From: Streptomyces tsukubensis
GTDB taxonomy: Bacteria > Actinomycetota > Actinomycetes > Streptomycetales > Streptomycetaceae
Direction of reading: 5' to 3'
NCBI RefSeq assembly: GCF_009296025.1
Contig: NZ_CP045178.1
Span: 7,130,001-7,194,000, forward strand
Length of the DNA stretch: 64,000 bases
In this document: positions 31,923 to 40,933 of the stretch, piece by piece
Layout of the letters: each line of letters begins with the position of its first letter
How positions within the stretch are numbered: position 1 is the first letter of the stretch
The notes under the pieces: generated by a model
Seen by the model: only the letters and a program-made list of their open reading frames with translations
Told to the model about the DNA's origin: nothing
Databases searched by the model: none
Program-made: the position numbers and the translations under genes

Positions 31923-34397
31923 GTGAGCGGGTCGACGCTGTTGGAGAGCGGGGCGACCGCGAGCGGAGCGGGGGCCGGGACGCGACGGCCCGGTCCGCAC
32001 GCCCCCGTTCCGGACGCCACCCGCACGCCGCTGAAGGCGACGGGGACCGACCGGCCGGAGTTCAGCCCCCGGCGGGTCAGGCTGATCTTCTGCGGACTGA
32101 TGCTCGCACTGCTGCTCGCGGCGCTCGAACAGATGATCGTGGCCACCGCGCTGCCGAAGATCGTCGGCGAACTCCACGGCCTCGACAGGATGTCCTGGGC
32201 GATCACCGCCTACCTGCTCACCTCCACCATCGGCCTGCCCATCTACGGCAAGCTCGGTGACCTCTTCGGGCGTAAGAGCGTCTTCCAGTTCGCGATCATC
32301 GTCTTCGTCATCGGCTCGGCCCTGGCGGGCTGGTCGCGGACCATGGACCAGCTCATCGCCTTCCGCGCCATCCAGGGGCTCGGCGCGGGCGGGCTCATGA
32401 TCGGCGTGCAGGCGATCATCGCGGACATCGTGCCGCCCCGCGAACGCGCCCGCTACATGGGGCTGATCGGCGCCTCCTTCGGTATCGCCTCCGTCGCGGG
32501 GCCGCTGCTCGGCGGCTTCTTCACCGACCACGTCACCTGGCGCTGGTGCTTCTACATCAACGTCCCCTTCGGCCTGATCACCCTCGCCGTGATCACCGTC
32601 GTCCTCAAACTCCCCAGACCACGCGTCAAGGCCAGACTCGACATCCTGGGCGCGCTGCTGATGGCCTCCGCCTCCACCTGCCTCGTCCTGCTGACGAGCT
32701 GGGGCGGCACCGAGTACGCGTGGGACTCACGGATGATCATCGGCCTGGCGGCCGGGGCGGTCGTCTCCGCCGCGCTCTTCCTGCTCGCCGAGCACTTCGC
32801 CGCGGAACCCATCATCCCGCTGCGGCTCTTCCGCGATTCCGCCTTCAACGTCTCCGGCCTCATCGCCACCGTCGTGGGCATCGCCCTCTTCGGCGCCGCC
32901 AGCTACCTGCCGACCTATCTCCAGATGGTCGAAGGAGCCAGCGCCACCGGCTCCGGGCTGCTGATGCTGCCGATGATGGGCGGCATCATCGTGGCCTCCA
33001 TCGGGGCGGGCCAGCTCATCAGCCGCACCGGCCGCTACCGGCTCTACCCGCTCCTCGGGGGCGCGCTCGCCTCGCTCGGCATGTACCTGCTCTCGCGGCT
33101 CGAAGTCGGCACGTCACAGCTCCAGTACAGCGTCTGGATGGCGGTCCTCGGCCTCGGTATCGGACTCATCATGCCCGTCCTCGTGATCGCCGTGCAGAAC
33201 TGCGCGCCCCCCGGCGACATCGGCTCGGCGACCAGTGCCAACACGTACTTCCGGCAGATCGGCGGCAGTGTCGGGGCCGCCGTTTTCGGGGCCCTCTTCG
33301 CGGGCCGGCTCGCCGCGGCCCTCGCCGACCGACTGCCCCCCGACGCCGACCTTCTCGACCCCGAGTCCATCACGCCGCAGCTCGTCCACGCCCTGCCGAA
33401 GGCGGTGCGCGACGGCTACATCCAGGCGTACGCCGACGCGATGCCCAGGGTCTTCCTCTACCTCGTGCCGGTACTCGTACTCGGCCTGCTGATCGCCTGC
33501 TTCCTCAAGGAGACCCCCCTCTTGTCCAGCGCCGCCCCCTACAACGCCCCCGAGGCCGAGCCCGTCGCCCACCGGCAGACCCCGGAACCGTCCGCGACCA
33601 CCGAGCGCGCGGTCCCCGCCGCCCGCGCCGGATACGTCCAGGGGATCCCCGTCTGCGGAATGGTGCAGCACCCCGACGGGAGCGCCGTACCGCGCGCCGC
33701 GCTCACCCTCATCGACATCGCGGGGCAGCAGATCGGCCGAGGCGCCAGCGGCGACGACGGGCGCTACGCGCTCTCCACGCCGGGCTCGGGCTCGTACGTA
33801 CTGATCGCGGCGGCCGGCGGCCACCAGCCGCAGGCCGTCACCGTCACCGTCGGCGAACGCCCCGTCGAACTCGACGTGGTACTCGGCGGGGCGGGACGTC
33901 TCGCGGGCGCCGTACTCACCGCCGACGGCACTCCTGTGCGGGACGCCTCGGTCACCCTCACCGACGTACGCGGCGAGGTCGTCTCCAGCACCCGCAGCGG
34001 CCACGAGGGGCTGTACGTCATCTCGGACCTGGTCGCGGGGGAGTACACCCTCGCGGCGAGCGCCCCCGCTTACCGGCCCGCCGCCCTGCCGGTCTCCGTC
34101 CAGGCGGCCCGCGAGACCCGCCAGGACGTCGAACTGGCCGGGGGCGCGGTGCTGCGCGGCACCGTACGGGCGAGCGCGGGACGCCCCGTGGAGGAGGCCA
34201 GGGTGACGCTCCTCGACGCGGCGGGCAACGTCGTCGACACCTTGACCACCGGCACCGACGGCACCTTCCGTTTCGTGGACCTCTCGTCCGGCGAGTACAC
34301 GGTGATCGCCGCCGGGTATCCGCCGGTCGCCACGGTGCTCCAGGTCGCGGGCGGCGGACGGACCGAGCGCGACCTCCAGCTCGGCCACGAGGACTGA
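31923..34397 (+). CDS. MFS drug-efflux transporter (DHA2, 14 TM) fused to carboxypeptidase-regulatory-like repeats
   Basis: 824 residues. Residues about 50-540 are a 14-helix EmrB/QacA-type exporter: [18 protein letters not shown] near helix 1, the motif [11 protein letters not shown] after helix 2, and [20 protein letters not shown]. Residues about 575-822 are three roughly 80-residue beta-sandwich repeats of the CarboxypepD_reg type ([59 protein letters not shown]), each ending in a G-Y(T/V)-(L/V)-A strand. The transporter is expected to expel amphipathic drugs; the job of the added repeats is unknown. The stop codon is the target-site TGA of the element that follows. Confidence 0.93.
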   Translation: MSGSTLLESGATASGAGAGTRRPGPHAPVPDATRTPLKATGTDRPEFSPRRVRLIFCGLMLALLLAALEQMIVATALPKIVGELHGLDRMSWAITAYLLTSTIGLPIYGKLGDLFGRKSVFQFAIIVFVIGSALAGWSRTMDQLIAFRAIQGLGAGGLMIGVQAIIADIVPPRERARYMGLIGASFGIASVAGPLLGGFFTDHVTWRWCFYINVPFGLITLAVITVVLKLPRPRVKARLDILGALLMASASTCLVLLTSWGGTEYAWDSRMIIGLAAGAVVSAALFLLAEHFAAEPIIPLRLFRDSAFNVSGLIATVVGIALFGAASYLPTYLQMVEGASATGSGLLMLPMMGGIIVASIGAGQLISRTGRYRLYPLLGGALASLGMYLLSRLEVGTSQLQYSVWMAVLGLGIGLIMPVLVIAVQNCAPPGDIGSATSANTYFRQIGGSVGAAVFGALFAGRLAAALADRLPPDADLLDPESITPQLVHALPKAVRDGYIQAYADAMPRVFLYLVPVLVLGLLIACFLKETPLLSSAAPYNAPEAEPVAHRQTPEPSATTERAVPAARAGYVQGIPVCGMVQHPDGSAVPRAALTLIDIAGQQIGRGASGDDGRYALSTPGSGSYVLIAAAGGHQPQAVTVTVGERPVELDVVLGGAGRLAGAVLTADGTPVRDASVTLTDVRGEVVSSTRSGHEGLYVISDLVAGEYTLAASAPAYRPAALPVSVQAARETRQDVELAGGAVLRGTVRASAGRPVEEARVTLLDAAGNVVDTLTTGTDGTFRFVDLSSGEYTVIAAGYPPVATVLQVAGGGRTERDLQLGHED

Positions 34398-34559
34398 GGG
34401 GTCCTTGCGATAGGGGCGCCCGAACCGCGAGGGCCGGCACCGCACCTCGCGGCGTTGCCGAAAAGCCCTGGTAGCTCCGCCACGAGGGCTCCCCGGCGCC
34501 TTGCGACGCACGGCACCGGCCCCCGCGGCCTGATCGGACTCCCCTACCGCAAGGACCCC
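34398..34559. mobile_element. MITE-like element with 19/20-bp inverted ends and TGA target duplication
   Basis: Ends GGGGTCCTTGCGATAGGGG (left, 34398) and, inverted, GGGGTCCTTGCGGTAGGGG (right, from 34559) differ at one base over 19. TGA lies on both sides (34395-34397 and 34560-34562), a 3-bp duplication fitting the TNA target of one IS5 subgroup. The 162 bp are non-coding and contain inner hairpins (CCGCGAGG at 34425-34432 with CCTCGCGG at 34445-34452). This is the structure of a miniature inverted-repeat transposable element. The left TGA is the stop codon of the transporter gene. Confidence 0.75.
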
Positions 34560-34569
34560 TGAGGCGGGC

Positions 34570-35073
34570 GTGTCCCCGTCCTCCCGGCCGCCCTCCCGGA
34601 CCGCGCAGGGCCCCTCCGGAACTCCGCCTTCGAGCGGCGCCCACCGGCCGCGCACCATCCGCCGGGTGACGCAGGCGCGCAGGGGGCTCGTACTCGCCCG
34701 GTGGGGATTTACCGTCATGTTCGGCCTGCTGCGGCTGCTGACCTGGCTGATCCACATCGACGTGGCGGGCGTCGGGGACGTGAGCGCCGGTGGCCTGCAC
34801 ATCCATCACTACGTCTGGGGCATCCTGCTGCTGCTCGCCGTCGGCGCCCACGGCCCGGTGGAGCGTTCACCAAGGGGCAGGGCGTGGATGGGGCTCGCCC
34901 ACGGTGTGGCCGCCGCCCTTGTCGTCGACGAAGCGGCGCTGCTCGTCAGCCTGGAGGACGTGTACTGGGACATCGAGGGAGGCGTGAGCATCGCCCTCGC
35001 CCTGCTCGTCATCGGACTCGCGGGCAGTCTGCTCGCCCTCACCCGGCGCGACGAGGAGAAGAATCCGGATTGA
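34570..35073 (+). CDS. Small integral membrane protein of unknown function
   Basis: 167 residues; no family recognised. After a 35-residue Ser/Pro/Arg-rich N-terminus come about four hydrophobic helices: GFTVMFGLLRLLTWLIHI (near 47-65), HIHHYVWGILLLLAVGAHG (77-95), GLAHGVAAALVVDEAALLV (109-127) and GVSIALALLVIGLAGSLLAL (137-157). The GLHIHHYVWG segment with three His and the LVVDEAALL Asp-Glu pair in a helix could bind a metal, but this is speculation. GTG start at 34570, 11 bp after the MITE-like element, which may have displaced its original upstream region. Confidence 0.75.
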   Translation: MSPSSRPPSRTAQGPSGTPPSSGAHRPRTIRRVTQARRGLVLARWGFTVMFGLLRLLTWLIHIDVAGVGDVSAGGLHIHHYVWGILLLLAVGAHGPVERSPRGRAWMGLAHGVAAALVVDEAALLVSLEDVYWDIEGGVSIALALLVIGLAGSLLALTRRDEEKNPD

Positions 35074-35143
35074 GGGGCTGAGGGAACGAGAGCTGAGGGC
35101 CGAGAGGCCTTCGCGGATCTGAGGGGTCGTCGGGCCGGGGCGC

Positions 35144-35230
35144 GGATACGGGGGTGGGCGCAGATACGGGTGGGGGCGCCGATACGGGTGGGGCGCCGAT
35201 ACGGGTGGGCGCGAATACGGGTGCGGCTGG
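35144..35230. repeat. GATACGGGTGGG minisatellite, five copies
   Basis: Units of 15-19 bp (GATACGGGTGGGGCGCC and variants) starting at 35144, 35163, 35181, 35198 and 35213. A second array of two copies with a 35-bp period shares 27 identical bases (35307-35333 and 35342-35368, beginning CCCTGCCCGATGAGG). Together they fill most of the 374-bp gap between two genes; no coding sequence is evident. Confidence 0.8.
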
Positions 35231-35447
35231 GGAAACAGAGAACGGGGGCGGATACGAGAACGGGTGCCGACCGCGTACCGCTTCGGCCCCGTCCTGCCCG
35301 CTTCGCCCCTGCCCGATGAGGTCCCGCCCGGCCCGCTACGTCCCTGCCCGATGAGGTCCCGCCCGGCCAGATCCGTCCCCGCCCGGTGCGGCCCCGCGCC
35401 CGGCCCGGTCCGGCTCGCGTACGAGGCTCAGCGGCGTCCAGCCACCG

Positions 35448-36245
35448 TCAGACGGCCGCCCACGGCGCGGGCCCCGTCCCTCGTGACCACGCGTCGAGCG
35501 ACTCCCCGTCGAAGCACAGGATGCCGCAGGTGTCCGCGTACTCCCGCGCGGGCGCTGTGTAGGCGCTGGTCGTCACGACGGCGGCCACGTCGGCGCCGTG
35601 CACCGTGTAACACGTACCGCCGAAGCGCTGCATGTCCTGCGAACCGACCTTGTGGGTGTCGCTGTAGCGCTTGCACTGGATGACGATCCGCCGGCCGTCG
35701 GGCGCCAGGGCGAGGACATCGGCCCCCAGGTCGCCCGCACCGCCCACGACCTCCACCTCGCGGCAGCCGTCACGTTCGCAGAGGCCGGCTACGGCGCATT
35801 CGAACGCGTCGGCGTCGAGCGCGGAGCAGTCGAGTCCACCGGCTGTTGGGCCGTCCCACTCGGCGGCCCGGCCCCCGGCCCCCTCGGTGGTCGGCCACAC
35901 TTCCTCCTCCATGGGCGGGGCGAGGCGGGCCGCCTCCGGCGACGGGGCGAGGTACGCCGCCTCGCGGGCCTCCACATCGGCCTCCGCCATGCCCGCCCGC
36001 GCCGCGCGGCGCAGCTCCCGCAGCCGGGGCATCCCGTGGACGAGGGTCACCACCGCGGCCGCGAGCGGTACCGCGACCACGCACGCGAGGACCGGATGAT
36101 CCCCGGCCCACTGGGCCACCCGCCTGACCAGGAGGAAGACCCCGCACAGCAGTGCGCAGCCGAGCGCGAGGAACAACAGCGTCCGCCGTGCCGGGCCGGT
36201 CCTGCCATGGGTCAACTGTCCAGCGGGGCGCGTGAATCCGGCCAC
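35448..36245 (-). CDS. Membrane-anchored Mrr-like restriction endonuclease
   Basis: 265 residues. Two membrane helices near the N-terminus (TLLFLALGCALLCGVFLLV and VLACVVAVPLAAAVVTLVHG), a Glu/Ala-rich linker, then an Mrr_cat/PD-(D/E)XK domain at about 155-255: DADAFECAVAGLCERDGCREVEVVGGAGDLGADVLAL, then VIQCKRYSDTHKVGSQDMQRFGG, with the active-site D (GADV) and Q-x-K (QCK). The fold cleaves DNA, usually modified; soluble Mrr proteins defend against foreign methylated DNA. Membrane tethering is a known but little-studied variant in Actinobacteria. GTG at 36245 has AAGGGAG 5 bases upstream. Confidence 0.85.
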   Translation of the reverse strand: MAGFTRPAGQLTHGRTGPARRTLLFLALGCALLCGVFLLVRRVAQWAGDHPVLACVVAVPLAAAVVTLVHGMPRLRELRRAARAGMAEADVEAREAAYLAPSPEAARLAPPMEEEVWPTTEGAGGRAAEWDGPTAGGLDCSALDADAFECAVAGLCERDGCREVEVVGGAGDLGADVLALAPDGRRIVIQCKRYSDTHKVGSQDMQRFGGTCYTVHGADVAAVVTTSAYTAPAREYADTCGILCFDGESLDAWSRGTGPAPWAAV

Positions 36246-36373
36246 GGGCACTCCCTTCCACCTACGGGGCCCGGCACCTTCCCCGGCCCCGGCAAGAACC
36301 CCTGACCCCCTTCTGCCCCGGCGGCCCGAGTCCATGATCGTTTCGGCGGTCGGCTCGGCGGCGGGTTCCTGGC

Positions 36374-36411
36374 CGCGCCCCGGGCGGGCTCGGCCCGCGC
36401 CCCGGGGCGCG
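36374..36411. other. Stable GC hairpin between divergent genes
   Basis: CGCGCCCCGGG (36374-36384) pairs perfectly with CCCGGGGCGCG (36401-36411) across a 16-base loop that can pair further. It lies in the 370-bp gap between the Mrr-like gene (minus) and the M55 peptidase gene (plus); no other feature was recognised in this gap. Confidence 0.5.
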
Positions 36412-36615
36412 GGAGTGTCCCGTCCCGGCCCCGGCCTCGCGCGGAGACCTGTCCCGTCCTTGAGCCGGGAGGGGCCGTGCCGTGATCATCGTCGTAGGTA
36501 GGGTGGGCGCGCTGCCCGGTACCGGTGCGACGCGACGCCGGGCGGCGATGCCAGGGCGCGCCCGCCACGGCGGCCTTCGTCGGTCCGATCCGATCCGGGG
36601 AGAACTGAACGACTT

Positions 36616-37449
36616 ATGAAGATCCTTGTGAGTGCCGATATGGAAGGCGCCACCGGCGTCACCTGGCCGGCCGACGTCATGCCGGGTGCCCCGCAGTGGG
36701 AGCGCTGCCGCTCCCTCTTCACCTCCGACGTGAACGCGGCCGTACGCGGCTTCTTCGACGGCGGCGCCGACGAGGTGCTGATCAACGAGGCGCACTCGAC
36801 CATGCGCAACCTCCTGCTGGAACAGCTCGACGAGCGGGCCGAGATGCTGACAGGCAGGCACAAGGACCTCAGCATGGTCGAGGGTGTCCAGCACGGGGAC
36901 GTCGACGGCATCGCCTTCGTCGGATACCACACGGGAGCGGGCGCCGAGGGCGTACTCGCCCACACCTACCTCGCCAACTCGATCACCGGCGTGTGGCTGA
37001 ACGGAGTGCGGGCGAGCGAGGGGCTGCTCAACGCCCACGTGGTCGCCGAGTACGGCGTGCCCGTGGTGCTCGTCACCGGCGATGACCTGACCTGCGCGGA
37101 CGCCAAGGGGTACGCCCCCGAGGCGAGGACCGTGGCGGTCAAGGACCATGTCTCGCGCTACGCGGCGGTGTGCCGCACCCCGGCCCGTACGGGCAAGGAC
37201 ATCCGGGCCGGGGCGAGGGAAGCGGCCTCCCTCGCGGTCAGGCACGATCCGGTACGCGGCGGGCCCTTCACCGTGGAGCTGGAATTCGACGCCGCGCACC
37301 TCTCACTCGCCGCCACTGTGGTGCCTGGAGTGGAGCGTTCGGGCGAACGGAGGGTCGCGTACGAGAGCGCGACCATGTACGAGGGCATCCGGACCTTCAA
37401 GGCGGTCACCACGATCGTCTCGGCCGCCGTGGAGGAACAATATGGCTGA
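36616..37449 (+). CDS. M55 family D-aminopeptidase (DppA-like)
   Basis: 277 residues. The metal ligands of the M55 fold are present: SADMEGATGV at the N-terminus (D8, E10), NEAHSTMRN (His at 60) and VGYHTGAG (His near 103). DppA of Bacillus is a zinc D-aminopeptidase acting on D-Ala peptides. It is the first of four peptidase genes on this strand and overlaps the next gene's start by 8 bases, so it probably supplies amino acids from peptides or cell-wall D-peptides together with them. Confidence 0.92.
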   Translation: MKILVSADMEGATGVTWPADVMPGAPQWERCRSLFTSDVNAAVRGFFDGGADEVLINEAHSTMRNLLLEQLDERAEMLTGRHKDLSMVEGVQHGDVDGIAFVGYHTGAGAEGVLAHTYLANSITGVWLNGVRASEGLLNAHVVAEYGVPVVLVTGDDLTCADAKGYAPEARTVAVKDHVSRYAAVCRTPARTGKDIRAGAREAASLAVRHDPVRGGPFTVELEFDAAHLSLAATVVPGVERSGERRVAYESATMYEGIRTFKAVTTIVSAAVEEQYG

Positions 37450-38773
37450 CAGGGCAGTGATCGACGCAGCGGCTCTCGACGAGGTGGTCGCCTTCACGTC
37501 GGAGCTGATCAGGATCGACACCACCAACCGGGGCGGCGGCGACTGCTACGAGCGCCCCGCCGCAGAGTACGCGGCGCAGCGGCTCGCGGAGGCGGGACTC
37601 GCACCGGAACTGCTGGAGCGCACTCCTGGGCGTACCAATGTGGTGGCCCGAATCCCGGGCACGGACCCTGACGCCGAGGCGCTGCTTGTCCACGGCCATC
37701 TGGACGTCGTCCCCGCGCAGGCCGACGAGTGGAGCGTCCACCCGTTCTCCGGCGAGGTGCGCGACGGCGTGGTCTGGGGGCGGGGCGCCATCGACATGAA
37801 GAACATGGACGCGATGATCCTGGCCGCCGTGCGCGCCTGGCATCGCTCCGGAGTGCGCCCGCGCAGGGACATCGTTGTCGCCTTCACCGCGGACGAGGAG
37901 GCGAGTGCCGAGGACGGCTCAGGGTTCCTCGCCGACCGGCACGCCGCGCTCTTCGAGGGCGTCACGGAGGGCATCAGCGAGTCGGGTGCCTTCACCTTCC
38001 ACGACGGCGCGGGCAACTGTCTCTACCCCGTCGCGGCGGGGGAGCGCGGCACCGGATGGCTGGAGCTGACCGCCCGCGGCAAGGCGGGCCACGGCTCGAA
38101 GGTGAACCGCGACAACGCCGTCACCGCCCTCTCCTCGGCCATCGCGAGGATCGGCGCGCACGCGTGGCCGGTGCGGCTGACCCCGACCGTCCTCGCCGCG
38201 CTGGAGGAACTGGCCGCGCTCTACGAGATCGATGTCGACGTCCGCGCCCCCGACTTCGATGTCGACCTGCTGCTCGGCAAGTTGGGGCCGGCCGCCGCAC
38301 TGGTCGAGCCGACCGTTCGCGGAAGCGCCAACCCGACCATGCTGCGGGCCGGTTACAAGGTCAACGTCATCCCGGGTGAGGCGAGGGCGTATGTCGACGG
38401 GCGGTATCTGCCCGGCGGCGAGCAGGAGTTCACCGACACCCTCGACCTGCTGACGGGGCCCGAGGTCGCCTGGGAGTTCCACCACAGGGAGGTGGCGCTC
38501 CAGGCCCCCGTCGACGGGCCCACATACGCCAGGATGCGGGCCGCGGTGGAACGGTTCGCCCCCGAGGCGCGTGTCATCCCGTACTGCATGTCGGGCGGCA
38601 CGGACGCCAAGCAGTTCTCCCGGCTCGGCATCACCGGATACGGGTTCTCACCGTTGAGGCTGCCGCCGGGCTTCGACTACCAGGCCCTCTTCCACGGTGT
38701 GGACGAACGGGTGCCCGTCGACGCGCTGCACTTCGGCGTCCGCGTACTCGACGCGTTCCTGCGTACCGCCTGA
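37442..38773 (+). CDS. M20/M25/M40 family metallopeptidase
   Basis: 443 residues. Zinc ligands and catalytic acid: HGHLDVVP, WGRGAIDMKN, TADEEASAEDGS, and the last His in FHGVDERVP. An internal dimerisation domain (GKAGHGSKVNRDNAV) follows the family layout. Likely a cytoplasmic di/tripeptidase or acetyl-ornithine-deacetylase relative. ATG at 37442 overlaps the M55 peptidase stop (ATGGCTGA), so the two are translationally coupled. Confidence 0.92.
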   Translation: MADRAVIDAAALDEVVAFTSELIRIDTTNRGGGDCYERPAAEYAAQRLAEAGLAPELLERTPGRTNVVARIPGTDPDAEALLVHGHLDVVPAQADEWSVHPFSGEVRDGVVWGRGAIDMKNMDAMILAAVRAWHRSGVRPRRDIVVAFTADEEASAEDGSGFLADRHAALFEGVTEGISESGAFTFHDGAGNCLYPVAAGERGTGWLELTARGKAGHGSKVNRDNAVTALSSAIARIGAHAWPVRLTPTVLAALEELAALYEIDVDVRAPDFDVDLLLGKLGPAAALVEPTVRGSANPTMLRAGYKVNVIPGEARAYVDGRYLPGGEQEFTDTLDLLTGPEVAWEFHHREVALQAPVDGPTYARMRAAVERFAPEARVIPYCMSGGTDAKQFSRLGITGYGFSPLRLPPGFDYQALFHGVDERVPVDALHFGVRVLDAFLRTA

Positions 38774-38950
38774 GGGACCAGGGGCCACCTGAGAGGCTGG
38801 GTCCCACGGGGAGACCGGGGCCGGGCGCCGTCGCGGGGCCCCGACCCCGGAACCACCGCGAATCCCGCCCCCGGCCCCAGTCCCAGCCGCACCCCGCACC
38901 CCGGTGGACCGCATCACCCCCACCGTCCCCACGCCAGAGAGATGAGGCAC

Positions 38951-40933
38951 ATGCCCACCAGCCTGCCGTACGGAACCTGGCCCTCGCCCGTCGACGCCCG
39001 GCTCGCCGCCGCCCACGACGGGCGGCCCGAATATCCGGGCTTCGTCGGCGACGAGGTGTGGTGGACCGCTCCGCGCCCGACCGAGGGTGGCAGGCGCGCC
39101 CTCGTCAGGAAGCACGTGGACGGCACGGAGGAGACCGTGCTGCCCGCGCCCTGGAACGTCCGCAACCGCGTCATCGAGTACGGCGGGCTGCCGTGGGCCG
39201 GCGTCGCGCGGCCCGAGGGCCCGCTCGTGGTCTTCTCCGACTTCGCCGATCAGCGGCTGTACGCCTATGAGCCGGACGTACCCGGCGTGGGCCCCCGGCC
39301 GCTCACCCCCGTCTCCGCCCTCGGTGGCGGGCTGCGCTGGGCCGACCCGGTGCTCGACGTCGAACGGGGCGAAGTGTGGTGCGTAATGGAGGAGTTCACC
39401 GGCGAAGGCCCCTCCGACGTGCGCCGCGTGATCGCCGCGGTCCCGCTGGACGGATCGGCCGCCGCCGACCGCTCCGCCGTCCGTGAGCTGACCGACGACC
39501 ACCACAGGTTCGTGACGGGCCCCCGGCTGTCGCCCGACGGCCGCCGGGTGGTGTGGCTCGCCTGGGACCATCCGAGGATGCCCTGGGACGGCACCGAGCT
39601 GAAGATCGCCGAGGTCTCCGCCGACGGCCGGTTCGCCGAGGCCCGCACCCTGATCGGCGGTCCGGGGGAGGCCGTCGCCCAGGCCGAGTGGGCCCCCGAC
39701 GGCACACTCGTCGCCGCGACGGAACGCGACGACTGGTGGAACCTGCACCGTGTCGACCCCGACGACGGCTCCACCGTCAACCTCTGCCCCAGGGATGAGG
39801 AGTTCGGCGGTCCCCTGTGGAAGATCGGCCAGCGCTGGTTCGTCCCGATGGAGAGCGGCACGATCGCGGTCATCCACGGCGCGGGCACCACCACCCTCGG
39901 CGTCCTCGACCCCGCCTCGGGGGAACTGGTCGACGCGGCGGGCCCCTGGACCTCCTGGGCGGCCGCCCTCGCCGTACGGGGCACCCGTGTCGTCGGCGTC
40001 GCGGCGGGACCCGGCACGAGCTCCGAGCTGATCGAACTGGACACCGCCACCGGCCGCGCCCGGGTCATCGGCGCCGCCCACCAGGACCCCGTCGACCCCG
40101 CCTACTACTCGACGCCGCGCACACGCACCTTCACCGGCCCGGCGGGCCGTGAGGTGCACGCCCACATCCATCCGCCCCACAACCCCGACGCCCAGGGGCC
40201 GGAGGGCGAAGCGCCGCCCTACGTGGTGTGGGCGCACGGCGGCCCCACGGGACACTCCCCGCTCGTACTCGACCTGGAGATCGCCTACTTCACCTCACGC
40301 GGCATCGGCGTCGCCGAGGTCAACTACGGCGGCTCCTCCGGTTACGGCAGGGCCTACCGCGAGCGGCTGCGCGAACAGTGGGGCGTCGTCGACGTCGAGG
40401 ACTGCGCCGCCGTCGCACGCGCCCTCGCCTACGAGGGGGCCGCCGACCCGGACAGGCTCGCCATCCGCGGCGGCAGCGCGGGAGGCTGGACCACAGCCGC
40501 CTCACTGACCACCACCGACCTCTACGCCTGCGGCACCGTCCTCTACCCGATCCTCGACCTCACGGGCTGGGCGAGCGGCGAGACCCACGACTTCGAGTCC
40601 CAGTACCTGGAGACGCTGATCGGTCCGCTCGCCGAGGTGCCGCAGCGGTACGCGGAGCGTTCCCCCGCGCTCCACGCCGAAGAGCTCACCACCCCTTTCC
40701 TCCTCCTCCAGGGGCTGGACGACGTGATCTGCCCACCCTCCCAGTGCGACCGGTTCCTTGAGCGCGTCGCAGGACGTGGCATCCCGCACGCCTACCTCAC
40801 CTTCGAGGGCGAGGGCCACGGCTTCCGCCGCGCGGACACCGTGATCCGGGCGCTGGAGGCCGAACTCTCCCTGTACGCCCAGACTTTCGGGTTCGACGCG
40901 CGGGGTGTCCCCCGTCTGGAGCTGAAACCGTGA
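38951..40933 (+). CDS. S9 family peptidase (prolyl-oligopeptidase-like)
   Basis: 660 residues. The first 410 form a beta-propeller, the remainder an alpha/beta hydrolase: the nucleophile elbow GGSAGGWTT, Asp in LLQGLDDVICP and His in FEGEGHGFR. It cleaves dipeptides or short peptides after hydrophobic or proline residues; the exact specificity is not visible. No signal peptide. ATG at 38951 has GATGAGG 5 bases upstream; another ATG three codons earlier is in frame. Follows the M20 gene after 177 bp and is coupled to the next gene by GTGA. Confidence 0.9.
   Translation: MPTSLPYGTWPSPVDARLAAAHDGRPEYPGFVGDEVWWTAPRPTEGGRRALVRKHVDGTEETVLPAPWNVRNRVIEYGGLPWAGVARPEGPLVVFSDFADQRLYAYEPDVPGVGPRPLTPVSALGGGLRWADPVLDVERGEVWCVMEEFTGEGPSDVRRVIAAVPLDGSAAADRSAVRELTDDHHRFVTGPRLSPDGRRVVWLAWDHPRMPWDGTELKIAEVSADGRFAEARTLIGGPGEAVAQAEWAPDGTLVAATERDDWWNLHRVDPDDGSTVNLCPRDEEFGGPLWKIGQRWFVPMESGTIAVIHGAGTTTLGVLDPASGELVDAAGPWTSWAAALAVRGTRVVGVAAGPGTSSELIELDTATGRARVIGAAHQDPVDPAYYSTPRTRTFTGPAGREVHAHIHPPHNPDAQGPEGEAPPYVVWAHGGPTGHSPLVLDLEIAYFTSRGIGVAEVNYGGSSGYGRAYRERLREQWGVVDVEDCAAVARALAYEGAADPDRLAIRGGSAGGWTTAASLTTTDLYACGTVLYPILDLTGWASGETHDFESQYLETLIGPLAEVPQRYAERSPALHAEELTTPFLLLQGLDDVICPPSQCDRFLERVAGRGIPHAYLTFEGEGHGFRRADTVIRALEAELSLYAQTFGFDARGVPRLELKP

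Noticed and set aside
34398..34559. Reading the MITE-like region as a simple terminator hairpin of the transporter gene
   Set aside because: The inverted ends are 120 bp apart and flanked by a 3-bp duplication, and one end is repeated elsewhere; a mobile element explains this better, though the folded RNA might still terminate transcription.
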